Positions 9,137-17,450 of a stretch of 64,000 nt of DNA are shown here, piece by piece; position 1 is the first letter of the stretch; each line of letters begins with the position of its first letter. Under the pieces are notes generated by a model that did not search any database, had not been told where the DNA came from, and worked only from the letters and a program-made list of their open reading frames with translations. The stretch is from Aminipila sp963524205 (GTDB lineage Bacteria > Bacillota > Clostridia > Peptostreptococcales > Anaerovoracaceae). A program made the translations under genes and the position numbers. Where the stretch lies: contig CAURED010000013.1 in assembly GCA_963524205.1 (NCBI GenBank), positions 43,156 through 107,155 on the forward strand, read 5' to 3'.

Positions 9137-9821
9137 TTTTATAACCCACCCCCCATACTGTTTTAATATATTTGGGGTTATCAACGCTATCTCCCATCTT
9201 TTCTCTTAAATGACGGATATGCACGGTAATCGTATTATTTCCTTTACTAAAATATTCGTCTCCCCAGATTTCATAGAAAAGCTGTTCAGAACTGACTACA
9301 TTTCCTTTCTGTAAACATAGGATTTTTAAAATTGAAAATTCTGTAGGGGTAAGAGCCAATGGCTTTTCGTTCAATAAACATTCATGAGTATTAGTATCTA
9401 TTACCAGACCTGAATGAACAATAACCGTGTCAGCTTCTACAGGAGCTGAATTATACTTGGTATATCGTCGTAGCTGAGCTTTAACTCTTGCAACCAGTTC
9501 TAACGGTCTGAATGGCTTTGTAATGTAATCATCTGCTCCTAGAGTCAGTCCTGTAATTTTATCCGTTTCCTCTTCCTTTGCAGTAAGCATAATGACTGGG
9601 TAGGTATACTTTTCTCTTATGTGCTGACAGATATTAAATCCATTGCCGTCTGGAAGCATGACATCTAAAAGCGCCAAATCTATTTTTTCTTCATTAATGC
9701 AGGCCAAGGTTTCTGTAGCGGTATAAAACTTGAAAACTTTATATTCCTCATTATTCAGATATACTTCAACTAAATCTGCAATTTCCTGTTCATCGTCTAC
9801 AACAAGTATGCTTTCCTTCAT
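9126..9821 (-). CDS. OmpR/PhoB-family response regulator (VanR-like)
   Basis: 231 residues. The receiver domain has the acidic pair DDE near residue 10, the phospho-acceptor Asp in LALLDVMLPDG, and Lys in DDYITKPF. A winged-helix DNA-binding domain follows, with LTPTEFSILKILC and the recognition-helix region NTITVHIRHLREKMG. AGGAGG lies about 8 bases before the ATG. It is the first gene of the regulator-kinase-carboxypeptidase set, so the set may be autoregulated. The VanR-like label rests on overall pattern and neighbours. Confidence 0.88.
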   Translation of the reverse strand: MKESILVVDDEQEIADLVEVYLNNEEYKVFKFYTATETLACINEEKIDLALLDVMLPDGNGFNICQHIREKYTYPVIMLTAKEEETDKITGLTLGADDYITKPFRPLELVARVKAQLRRYTKYNSAPVEADTVIVHSGLVIDTNTHECLLNEKPLALTPTEFSILKILCLQKGNVVSSEQLFYEIWGDEYFSKGNNTITVHIRHLREKMGDSVDNPKYIKTVWGVGYKIEK

Positions 9822-9961
9822 TTATTCCAATCCTCCTAACATGCTGCGTTTCTTTTTCTATTTTATCAGAACTAATTTACTAATTGTTATTAATTCCTTA
9901 GGAAAGTATTAAGATTTTCATTAATTTTTTAAACAAGGGAATACCAAGAGCATAAAAAGGA

Positions 9962-9998
9962 AAACGGTAAGTCCTATATTTCATAGAACCTCACCGTT
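9962..9998 (-). terminator. Terminator after the YoaK-like gene
   Basis: On the minus strand AACGGTGAG pairs with the TTACCGTT arm and is followed by TTCCTTTTT, just past the stop at 10003. Confidence 0.65.
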
Positions 9999-10002
9999 AT
10001 GT

Positions 10003-10686
10003 TTAGGCATCTTCTGATTTTTCAGGTTTTCTTGTCATAAGTAAAAGTACTAGGGCAAGTCCAAAACAGGAAAAAAGCACAGACTTAACTTCATAAACAT
10101 TTGTTAAGTAACAGCCTATTATGGCCCCGAGAATAAAGAATAGAATTATAATAAGATATTGTAAAGTGACTTTAAGTTCTTCTTTATTTTTTAAGCTGCT
10201 GTAACGAAAAAAATGCTCACTTGCACTTCTTAAGTTCCCTGTGCACATAGTTGAAGCATAGGTATTTCCATTAAATTTTCTAAAACTCTGTGCCTGCAGA
10301 GAGCAAACAAATGATACTACAATAATAGCTATAGCATTGTATCTACCTTGTGGTAAAAATGCTATACCAAATAATAATATTAACTCTATAGCTATAGCAA
10401 TTTGTCTCCAATGTAAAGTCTTGTTAATTTTAAACCTACTTTTTATAAACTCCACAAAAGAAATTCCTACAAAAAATGTTATAATCGGTACCAGATAATA
10501 TAAGGCTCTGAAAAAATTTCCCTGAGCCAATTGAATCCCCAAAAGTACCATATTACCCGTTTGCGCATTGGCAAAGACTTGCCCTCTGCATATATATGTA
10601 TAAGCATCTAAATATCCACCTACTATTGCTAATATAATTCCTACTACATAAGTTTCCGACATTTGTTTCTCTTTGTTCTCTACCAT
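10003..10686 (-). CDS. YoaK/DUF1275 family membrane protein
   Basis: 227 residues with about six predicted membrane helices. The family signature is visible early: GGYLDAYTYICRGQVFANAQTGNMVLLG, a small-residue-rich segment shared by YoaK (DUF1275) proteins. A second conserved region is the AQSFRKFNGNTYASTMCTGNLRS loop. Family members are integral membrane proteins of unknown transport or regulatory role. It follows the Lrp/AsnC gene by 26 bp in the same direction, so the two probably form an operon divergent from the ureohydrolase. Confidence 0.8.
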   Translation of the reverse strand: MVENKEKQMSETYVVGIILAIVGGYLDAYTYICRGQVFANAQTGNMVLLGIQLAQGNFFRALYYLVPIITFFVGISFVEFIKSRFKINKTLHWRQIAIAIELILLFGIAFLPQGRYNAIAIIVVSFVCSLQAQSFRKFNGNTYASTMCTGNLRSASEHFFRYSSLKNKEELKVTLQYLIIILFFILGAIIGCYLTNVYEVKSVLFSCFGLALVLLLMTRKPEKSEDA

Positions 10687-10712
10687 AACCCCATATTCCT
10701 GCCCTTCTCAGA

Positions 10713-11141
10713 TTATTTAATATCCCTACGTTTAAAATAACTTTTTAAAAGCACCGAAGTCTGCGATATGCCATAGTCTTTTATACGACCTAGTAACACT
10801 TCAAGCTGATCCGAATTTTCTACGGCAACACGAAGCAGGGAATTATGCACCCCAATTATATGATGATGTTCTATAATCGCATCTGTTTCTTCACAAAATT
10901 TGCAAAATAATTCATATTTCTTTGGATAGACATCAACATTTACGTAAGCAGATATAGCCTTGCCCAGCTTTGACATATCAATTTCTGCAAAGTACCCAGA
11001 TATCACTTCAGCTCCTTCCAGTCTTCTTATTCTCTCTGTAACCGCAGGTGAAGTAAGCCCTACCTTTTCTCCGATTTCCTTGATTGTACTTCTGCCATTT
11101 TTCTGTAAGATATTTATAATATTCAAATCTGTGTTATCCAT
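10713..11141 (-). CDS. Lrp/AsnC family transcriptional regulator
   Basis: 142 residues. An N-terminal AsnC-type helix-turn-helix (NILQKNGRSTIKEIG, then LTSPAVTERIRRLE) is followed by a RAM/Lrp effector domain with GYFAEID and a C-terminal beta-alpha-beta region. I chose the ATG at 11139-11141 because GGGAGA lies 5 bases before it. The start four codons upstream would use that site as coding sequence. It is divergent from the ureohydrolase gene, a common arrangement for control of an amino acid or amine catabolic gene. The effector is unknown. Confidence 0.85.
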   Translation of the reverse strand: MDNTDLNIINILQKNGRSTIKEIGEKVGLTSPAVTERIRRLEGAEVISGYFAEIDMSKLGKAISAYVNVDVYPKKYELFCKFCEETDAIIEHHHIIGVHNSLLRVAVENSDQLEVLLGRIKDYGISQTSVLLKSYFKRRDIK

Positions 11142-11374
11142 AATTTCTCCCATATTTTTACTATCAAATTTCGACTTTATTTAGTAAAGTAAAAGTTACA
11201 TTTACTTAATTATATTAATCATTTTCATTATAACAAATTGTTTCTCCTATGTACACAATTTATTTGCAGAGTTATACTTGTAACAATTAAATAAGATAAA
11301 ACAACAAAATAGTTTTTATTATATAAAAATTTAGAGCAAATTAAGTTACATATTATAAATATGGAGGTAAGAAA

Positions 11375-12319
11375 ATGGTAAAAATTAATCAAGCAATTAC
11401 AGGTATTTGTTCCTTTGCAAAATTTCCAATTTGCATGGACTTAGATAATTTAGACGATGCAGATATGGCAGTTTTAGGTGTACCTTATGACTTAGGAGTA
11501 GGCTTTCTTAGTGGTGCAAGACTAGGCCCTCGTAGAATCCGAGAGGCTTCAACTCAGTATGCTAAAGGACCTGCTGGCTTTTATGACTACGAGGAGGATG
11601 AGCAATATCTTGCAGCCCCTTTAAAAATAGTAGATTGTGGTGACGCAGACATCCTTCAAGGTGATTTAGATTATTCTTTTGAAAGAATTGAATATGCTGT
11701 CAGAAAAATAATTGAAAATGGAACCATTCCAATTATTATGGGCGGGGACCATTCCATTACTATTCCAGTAGGAAGAGCTCTTGAAAGTGTGGGAGAAAAA
11801 GTAAGTATTATTCAGTTTGATGCACATTTAGACTGGACTGACCATGTTGGTCCTCAGGCCTTTGGAAACGGCAGTCCTATGCGCCGTTTATCCGAAATGG
11901 ATCATATTGACAAGATGGCTCAGATTGGGCTTCGTGGAATTGGCAGTGGTAAAAAGTCTGACTACATGGACGCAAAAAATTATGGAAGCCAGTTGATTTC
12001 TGCAAGAGAAGCACATGAAATTGGTGTTGAAGGCGTCTTAAAAAGGATTCCAAAAGCAGATAAATATTTTATTACTTTTGATATAGACGGGTATGATATG
12101 TCTATTGCTCCTGGAGTTGCGTCTCCTTATCCAGGTGGGTTGTTTTATGATCAGGCTATGGATATATTCAAAGGGATCTGTAGTATGGGGCAAATCGTGG
12201 GAATTGATCTTGTGGAAGTTGCTCCTCAATATGACCCTTCTGGTATCACTGTAAGGCTTGCAGCTTTAACCTTAATTAATATGATGGCGCAAATTGGAAA
12301 ACTTCAATTAAAAAAATAG
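11375..12319 (+). CDS. Agmatinase/arginase-family ureohydrolase
   Basis: 314-residue manganese-dependent hydrolase that releases urea from a guanidino compound. All six family metal ligands are visible: His126 (GGDHS), Asp149, His151 and Asp153 (DAHLD), and Asp236 and Asp238 (FDIDGYD). The family's usual SFDxDxxDP reads TFDIDGYDMS here, losing the usual proline, and is followed by APGVASPYPGG. This argues against simple transfer of the agmatinase label. Guanidinobutyrase, guanidinopropionase or guanidine hydrolase activity is equally possible. A GGAGG site precedes the start. It is transcribed alone and divergently from an Lrp-type regulator. Confidence 0.82.
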   Translation: MVKINQAITGICSFAKFPICMDLDNLDDADMAVLGVPYDLGVGFLSGARLGPRRIREASTQYAKGPAGFYDYEEDEQYLAAPLKIVDCGDADILQGDLDYSFERIEYAVRKIIENGTIPIIMGGDHSITIPVGRALESVGEKVSIIQFDAHLDWTDHVGPQAFGNGSPMRRLSEMDHIDKMAQIGLRGIGSGKKSDYMDAKNYGSQLISAREAHEIGVEGVLKRIPKADKYFITFDIDGYDMSIAPGVASPYPGGLFYDQAMDIFKGICSMGQIVGIDLVEVAPQYDPSGITVRLAALTLINMMAQIGKLQLKK

Positions 12320-12384
12320 ATTTATGTCAAAAGCTAGCATTGTACCATTTAATTAATACAATACGACAATGTCAAACCAATTAT

Positions 12385-12420
12385 TGTATTATTGTATTAA
12401 ACAATTAATACAATAATACA
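12385..12420. repeat. Perfect 16-bp inverted repeat, ACAA loop
   Basis: TGTATTATTGTATTAA and its exact complement flank a 4-base loop 65 bp after the ureohydrolase stop. A related TTAATACAATA motif also occurs about 40 bp upstream. No clear T tract follows, so it may be a terminator stem or a protein-binding dyad. Confidence 0.6.
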
Positions 12421-12482
12421 GATTTCTCTTTATGCCATATTATCTGTAATTTCGACATCCCAGTTATTGCAGATATAGGATA

Positions 12483-12527
12483 AATGCTCCGGGAATTGCT
12501 GGCTGATAAAGCAATTCCCGGGGCATT
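12483..12527 (+). terminator. GC-rich 17-bp stem-loop downstream of the ureohydrolase
   Basis: The left arm (12483-12499, CCGGGAATTGC core) pairs with 12511-12527 apart from one G-U, then AATTTTAAG follows. It stands out in an AT-rich gap. From 12528 to about 12672 the sequence is almost wholly A and T with short homopolymers, and I see no gene there. Confidence 0.6.
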
Positions 12528-12678
12528 AATTTTAAGGGATATTTTTTACATTTGTTATTTTTTATATTTTAATTCGTTATTTTTAATTTTTTTAAATTTA
12601 AATTTTATAATTTCTAATTTTTTGATATTTGATATTTTTTAATATATATTTTATTATATTTTTTATTTTCCCTGAATT

Positions 12679-13080
12679 TTAAGCTGATAATAAAGTTAAT
12701 GAAGACAAAACAAATGTATTCGTATCTATAACAATGTTTACACCTAATTTATGGAATATGTCTGTATTTTTAGGACAATTTATTATAGCTGCAGTATTTT
12801 GTATATGAAAGGTATTTTTGCATAGTTCGCAAATCACAAGATTTTCAGAATCATAAAGGGACATAGCAATTACCAAATCAAATTTTTTTGCGTTTGCTTC
12901 ACCTAATGTTAGCAATTCCGTGCTATCGCCATTAAGTATTAATACCTCTTCATATTGATCTGCTAGCTGTTGGCAATATGTTATATCTGTATTTAAGACA
13001 GTTACACGATGCCGTTTTTCAAGCAACGTATTTATAATATTCCAAGACCGTTTGCTGTCACCGGCTAATAAGATTTTCAT
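12679..13080 (-). CDS. TrkA-N-like protein with altered nucleotide motif
   Basis: 133 residues, similar in fold pattern to a single TrkA/Ktr RCK-N domain (KILLAG start, VTVLNTD, LILNGDSTE, DLVIAMS). The dinucleotide-binding loop, normally GxGxxG, reads AGDSKRSW, so NAD binding is doubtful. It overlaps the upstream TrkA-N gene by 4 bases (ATGA), implying coupled translation and probably a hetero-oligomer. There is no RCK-C domain or membrane part. The pair is divergent from kdpD, which suggests a role in potassium sensing or gating of a separate channel. Confidence 0.72.
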   Translation of the reverse strand: MKILLAGDSKRSWNIINTLLEKRHRVTVLNTDITYCQQLADQYEEVLILNGDSTELLTLGEANAKKFDLVIAMSLYDSENLVICELCKNTFHIQNTAAIINCPKNTDIFHKLGVNIVIDTNTFVLSSLTLLSA

Positions 13081-13499
13081 AGCGCTACCTCCTCCTTAAA
13101 AACATCCAGCCATAAATCTGAAGTCCATATTGTTTTAATCCCAAGCTCCTGATATGCATCTTTGCGATTTTGATCATAAAGGCTCGCAAAAACATGTTTT
13201 ACATGATAAATATCTTTTGCAACTTTTGAAACAAACATATTTAGAACGTCATTCCCTGTAACCGCAATTATTGCATCCGCGTTTTCAATTCTTGCTTCTT
13301 GCAAGACACTAGCATCATTTACATCCCGGTTTAAAACAAATCCGCCAAAATGAGCCGGCAATTTATCAAAATTATTCTTGTTTTTATCAATTATGGTTAC
13401 ACCATTTTCTTCCTCTGACAATTTTCCTGCTATATAGGCCCCCAAAAAACCACAGCCTACAACAATGATATAAGTGCTATCCTTTTTTAATCTAAACAC
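13077..13499 (-). CDS. TrkA-N (RCK) domain protein
   Basis: 140 residues forming one RCK-N Rossmann domain. The GxGxxG motif is intact (IIVVGCGFLGAYIA, about residues 11-24), the end of beta-2 has an acidic residue (TIIDKN), and the domain continues with LNRDVNDASVLQEARIENADAIIAVTG. No RCK-C domain follows. It is translationally coupled by a 4-base overlap to a second, degenerate TrkA-N gene. It is divergent from kdpD with about 240 bp between, and a reverse copy of the TCTTAAT element lies in that gap. Confidence 0.8.
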   Translation of the reverse strand: MFRLKKDSTYIIVVGCGFLGAYIAGKLSEEENGVTIIDKNKNNFDKLPAHFGGFVLNRDVNDASVLQEARIENADAIIAVTGNDVLNMFVSKVAKDIYHVKHVFASLYDQNRKDAYQELGIKTIWTSDLWLDVFKEEVAL

Positions 13500-13650
13500 C
13501 TTATTTATCTCCTTTCAACAGTTTTACAAAAGCATAACGCAGAAAATTCATAAAAGCCATATTTACCGCATCAAGATTTTTTCCTCAGCATTAAGATTAA
13601 ATAAGGGTTTGAGATTTACACCTCATGTATTATTTCCATAAATTTTTATA

Positions 13651-13688
13651 TCTTAATGTAATCTTAATACCATAGTAAATATTATAAC
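13651..13688 (+). promoter_or_regulatory. Predicted KdpE-type box and promoter of kdpDE
   Basis: TCTTAAT occurs at 13651-13657 and again at 13662-13668, an 11-bp direct-repeat period typical of OmpR-family regulators. TATAAC at 13683-13688 fits a -10 box. The same arrangement, with TAACGC starting exactly 34 bp after the first repeat, precedes the kdpFABC block. Confidence 0.6.
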
Positions 13689-13742
13689 GCTATACTGATT
13701 TTGCTTATGTTATACTGTTTTAGAAAGAGAGGAGTATATTTT

Positions 13743-16430
13743 ATGCATCAAACTAATTCTCATTCCCTGCTAGAACAGCTTTCCACCTTACCTGCAGGTA
13801 AAAGACGGGGCAAGCTGAGAATCTATTTTGGCTATGCCGCTGGTGTTGGTAAAACCTGTGCAATGCTAAATGATGCCCATGAAGCAATGGCAAATGGCAT
13901 TGATGTGGTTGCTGGCTATATTGAGCCTCACATTCGCCCAGAAACCATGGCTCTCTTAGAAGAATTGGAATCTTTACCTCCTCTGGAATTTTCATACAAA
14001 GGCATTCTCCTAAAGGAGTTTGATTTGGACCGCGCCCTGCAAAGAAGGCCAACTCTTATCCTTGTGGATGAACTGGCTCATACTAACACAATCGGCTGCC
14101 GCCATAAGAAAAGATACCAGGATGTGGAGGAACTTCTACAGGCCGGAATTGACGTATATACTACAATCAATGTTCAGCACATTGAAAGCCTGAACGACAT
14201 TGTAGAATCTATTACTGGCATCTATGTACGGGAACGTATTCCGGACAGCGTATTTGACAGCGCTGATCAAATTGAACTGGTGGACATTGAACCTGATGAC
14301 CTGATAGACCGTTTGAACAAGGGAAAAATATATCGGGAAGAACAAGCTCAAAGGGCTCTTGTTAATTTTTTTACTAGAGAAAATCTCATAGCACTGCGTG
14401 AAATTGCACTGCGCCGTACAGCCGATCATTTAAACAGGCTTGCAGTGCAAAATGAATCTTCAAAAACTAACAGTTCTTATGCGAATGAACATATTTTAGT
14501 TTGCCTGTCATCAGCTTCCTCCAACGCTAAAGTTATCCGAACAGCTGCAAGGATGGCAGATGCTTTTCACGGCACGTTTACGGCATTGTTTGTGGAAACC
14601 TCAGATACAAAAGAACTGGAGGATAAAAACAGGGCAGCCTTGAAAGAAAACTTAAGGCTTGCTGAGCAACTTGGAGCACAAATCTCGACAGTGTATGGTC
14701 AGGATATTCCCGCACAAATTGCAGAATACGCAAAAGCAAGCCGTGTTTCAAAAATCGTCATAGGTCGCTCATCTCGCACGAAAAGATGGTTAAAATCAAA
14801 TTACATTGATCGACTTACTGAGTTGGCTCCAACGATTGATATTTACATCATTCCCGACACGCACCCATCTTTCCATACCAATATACTTAAGCTTGCGAAG
14901 CCGGCAAATCTGTCACTAGCTGATACTGCTAAATCAATTGCCCTTTTATTCATTTGTACTTTTATTGGATTTCTTTTTGATTATTTGGATTTTAGCGTAG
15001 CCAATATTATAACGGTTTACATTTTGGGGATTCAGTTAAATGCTGTAATTACAAAAGGACGATTGTACAGCGCCGTATCCTCAGTATTATGTGTGTTGAT
15101 ATTCAACTACTTTTTCACGGAGCCGCGCTTTTCTTTACAAGCATATGATCCTGGCTATCCTGTGACATTTTTGGTTATGCTGGCAGCCTCTCTGATTACC
15201 AGCACACTGACGAAACGGGTAAAGGAGCAGGCACATCAATCAGCACAAAAGGCTTTCCGGACGGAAGTTCTTCTAGAAACAAGCCGTAAATTACAGCGAG
15301 CTAAAGATAAAGAAGATATTCTGAGTGAAGCAGCCCAGCAGATGGTAAAATTATTAGACCGAACTATAATTTTCTATCCTTCACAGCAAAGCAAGTTGGC
15401 CGACCCTCTGATATTTACAAGAAAAGATGCCGTAACTGACGTTAAACCTTATCTGGAAACGGAAGAACGTGCAGTAGCGGAATGGGTATACAAAAACAAT
15501 AAGCGTGCCGGTGCTACAACCAATACCCTTTCTTCTGCCAAATGCTTATACCTTGCAATCCGGGGAAACGGTACGGTGTTTGCCGTTGTGGGTGTTGCCA
15601 TGGATAAGGAAACATCATTGGAGACGTTTGAAAAAAGCATACTAATTGCCATTCTGGGAGAATGTGCCTTAGCCCTGGAAAAAGAAGATTTGAACGAAAC
15701 TCAAAAACAGATTTCCATGCAAATGCAGCAAGAACAGCTCCGCGCTAATCTGCTTCGGGCAATATCACATGATCTACGCACTCCACTCACAAGCATTTCG
15801 GGTAACGCCGGTATTCTTATGGGGAATTCGAAAGTATTAAATGAATCCCAAAAGCACAGTCTCTACACTGATATTTATGATGATTCAATGTGGCTTATTA
15901 ATTTAGTAGAAAACCTTCTTTCCATAACCCGAATTGATAACAGTACACTGAATTTAAATATGCAGCCTGAGCTCCTTGAAGAAGTTATCACAGAAGCACT
16001 GCTCCATATTAATCGTAATAGTGTATATTACCAAATAGACACAGTTTTAAGTGATGACTTTTTAATGGCGAAAATGGATTCTCAGCTCATTATTCAGGTA
16101 ATTATCAATATCGTAGACAATGCTATTAAATACACTCAACCTGGTTCCCATATTACGATTTCAGCTATAAAAGACGGTCAATTTGTTCGGGTAGAAATAG
16201 CAGACGATGGTTCGGGTATTTCGGGTGAAGCAAAAGCTAAACTATTTGATATGTTCTATACTGCTGATAATATTCGTGGGGATGGCCGGCGTGGACTCGG
16301 ATTAGGGCTTTCTCTATGCAAATCAATTATTAATGCACACGATGGCACCATTTATGTAAAAGATAATATTCTGCATGGTACAGTATTTGGCTTTACTTTG
16401 CAGGCAGAAGAGGTGAATATACATGAATAA
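13743..16430 (+). CDS. kdpD: Sensor histidine kinase KdpD
   Basis: 895-residue K+/turgor sensor kinase. Domains in order: KdpD N-terminal domain with Walker A GYAAGVGKT and VDELAHTN (about 1-210); a Usp-like domain (about 250-365); four closely spaced membrane helices (about 395-495); a GAF-like region; the H-box AISHDLRTPLTSISG; and an HATPase with NIVDNAIKYT and GLGLGLSL. I chose the ATG at 13743 because GGAG lies 8 bases before it. An in-frame start 14 codons upstream lacks a site. The coding sequence overlaps kdpE by 8 bases. Confidence 0.95.
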   Translation: MHQTNSHSLLEQLSTLPAGKRRGKLRIYFGYAAGVGKTCAMLNDAHEAMANGIDVVAGYIEPHIRPETMALLEELESLPPLEFSYKGILLKEFDLDRALQRRPTLILVDELAHTNTIGCRHKKRYQDVEELLQAGIDVYTTINVQHIESLNDIVESITGIYVRERIPDSVFDSADQIELVDIEPDDLIDRLNKGKIYREEQAQRALVNFFTRENLIALREIALRRTADHLNRLAVQNESSKTNSSYANEHILVCLSSASSNAKVIRTAARMADAFHGTFTALFVETSDTKELEDKNRAALKENLRLAEQLGAQISTVYGQDIPAQIAEYAKASRVSKIVIGRSSRTKRWLKSNYIDRLTELAPTIDIYIIPDTHPSFHTNILKLAKPANLSLADTAKSIALLFICTFIGFLFDYLDFSVANIITVYILGIQLNAVITKGRLYSAVSSVLCVLIFNYFFTEPRFSLQAYDPGYPVTFLVMLAASLITSTLTKRVKEQAHQSAQKAFRTEVLLETSRKLQRAKDKEDILSEAAQQMVKLLDRTIIFYPSQQSKLADPLIFTRKDAVTDVKPYLETEERAVAEWVYKNNKRAGATTNTLSSAKCLYLAIRGNGTVFAVVGVAMDKETSLETFEKSILIAILGECALALEKEDLNETQKQISMQMQQEQLRANLLRAISHDLRTPLTSISGNAGILMGNSKVLNESQKHSLYTDIYDDSMWLINLVENLLSITRIDNSTLNLNMQPELLEEVITEALLHINRNSVYYQIDTVLSDDFLMAKMDSQLIIQVIINIVDNAIKYTQPGSHITISAIKDGQFVRVEIADDGSGISGEAKAKLFDMFYTADNIRGDGRRGLGLGLSLCKSIINAHDGTIYVKDNILHGTVFGFTLQAEEVNIHE

Positions 16431-17139
16431 ACCTTTAATTTTGGTTGTGGAAGACGATAAAGCCATAAGGACGCTAATCACCACAACTCTCGAAACACAG
16501 GGATATCTTTATCACACGGCTGAAACAGGCGAAGCTTCAATATTTGAATCTGTCTCTAAGCCTCCGGATATCATTATTTTAGATTTAGGACTGCCTGACA
16601 TGGACGGAGTTGATATCATCAGAAAAGTACGTTCGTGGTCAAACACACCTATTATTGTTGTCAGTGCCCGTAGTGAAGACAAGGATAAAATAGATGCACT
16701 GGACGCCGGTGCGGATGATTATCTGACAAAACCATTCAGTGTTGATGAACTCTTGGCAAGACTTCGGGTAAGCCTTCGCCGTATCCGTTACGATAGTGAA
16801 AAGCTACTCAAAGATTCAACAGTTTTTACAAACGGTAATCTCAAAATCGATTATGCTGCTGGGTGTGTCTGGCTAGACGATGAAGAGATTCATCTTACCC
16901 CTATTGAATATAAACTGCTTTGTCTTCTGGCTAAAAATGTAGGAAAGGTACTCACCCATAATTTTATACTACATGAGATTTGGGGGAACTATACTAGTGA
17001 TGTTCCAGCATTGCGTGTTTTTATGGCAACTCTGAGAAAGAAAATCGAAAAGAACCCCTCTCAACCTAAATATATTCAGACCCATATCGGTGTTGGATAT
17101 CGAATGCTTCGAGTTTTAGATGACAGTAAATCTATTTAG
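16423..17139 (+). CDS. kdpE: Response regulator KdpE
   Basis: 238-residue OmpR-family regulator partnered with KdpD. The receiver has EDD near the N-terminus, phospho-acceptor Asp in IIILDLGLPDMDG and Lys in DDYLTKPFSVDELLARLR. The C-terminal winged helix has LTPIEYKLLCLLAKN and a recognition helix around LRVFMATLRKKIE. It overlaps kdpD by 8 bases and is followed by a strong terminator, so kdpDE is a separate transcript from kdpFABC. Its predicted sites are the paired TCTTAAT boxes upstream of kdpD and of the pump genes. Confidence 0.95.
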   Translation: MNKPLILVVEDDKAIRTLITTTLETQGYLYHTAETGEASIFESVSKPPDIIILDLGLPDMDGVDIIRKVRSWSNTPIIVVSARSEDKDKIDALDAGADDYLTKPFSVDELLARLRVSLRRIRYDSEKLLKDSTVFTNGNLKIDYAAGCVWLDDEEIHLTPIEYKLLCLLAKNVGKVLTHNFILHEIWGNYTSDVPALRVFMATLRKKIEKNPSQPKYIQTHIGVGYRMLRVLDDSKSI

Positions 17140-17178
17140 ATTTTCTCAAATTAAGTACTATAAGTAAATATATACAAA

Positions 17179-17215
17179 AATAATCCGTGTAAGCAATTTC
17201 ACGGATTATTTTTTT
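17179..17215 (+). terminator. Terminator after kdpE
   Basis: AATAATCCGTG (17179-17189) pairs with CACGGATTATT (17200-17210) and is followed by TTTTT, ending the kdpDE transcript. Confidence 0.88.
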
Positions 17216-17245
17216 GATATTAAAATTGAGAAATTAAAAATCGTA

Positions 17246-17285
17246 TCTTAATATCATTTTAATTCTCCCTGAGAAACCCTAACGC
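17246..17285 (+). promoter_or_regulatory. Predicted KdpE-type box upstream of the Kdp pump genes
   Basis: TCTTAAT (17246-17252) and TTTTAAT (17257-17263) form an 11-bp direct repeat. TAACGC begins 34 bp after the first half, exactly as upstream of kdpD. This suggests one regulator binds both promoters. Confidence 0.6.
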
Positions 17286-17343
17286 CAAACTAATAGTAAA
17301 AATGCTAGACTGTATGAAAACCAAAATAAGAGGAGGAATAAAT

Positions 17344-17436
17344 ATGGATTTTTTAATGCTTGGAATTTTAGCAGTCAGTTATTTTGTAATCAAGCTGCTT
17401 ACAGACTGGTGTGGACGCCAGATCGAAAAATCATAG
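17344..17436 (+). CDS. Small hydrophobic protein at the head of the kdp operon
   Basis: 30-residue ORF beginning MDFLMLGILAVSYFVIKLL and ending in a charged tail (GRQIEKS). One membrane helix is predicted. AAGAGGAGG lies about 6 bases before the ATG, and the stop is 14 bp before the kdpF start, with its own GAGGAGGTG. Clostridial kdp operons have been reported with two small genes before kdpA (kdpZ and kdpY in C. acetobutylicum). This ORF may correspond to the first, from memory rather than a search. Its function is unknown. Confidence 0.7.
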   Translation: MDFLMLGILAVSYFVIKLLTDWCGRQIEKS

Positions 17437-17450
17437 AGGAGGTGTTGATT

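Noticed and set aside
6392..9821. Full vancomycin-resistance cluster
   Set aside because: No vanH, D-Ala-D-Lac ligase or vanX gene is present, so a resistance phenotype is not claimed.
13701..13742. Upstream extension of KdpD by 14 codons
   Set aside because: No ribosome site precedes it, while GGAG is well placed for the ATG at 13743. The extension would also overlap the promoter -10 region.
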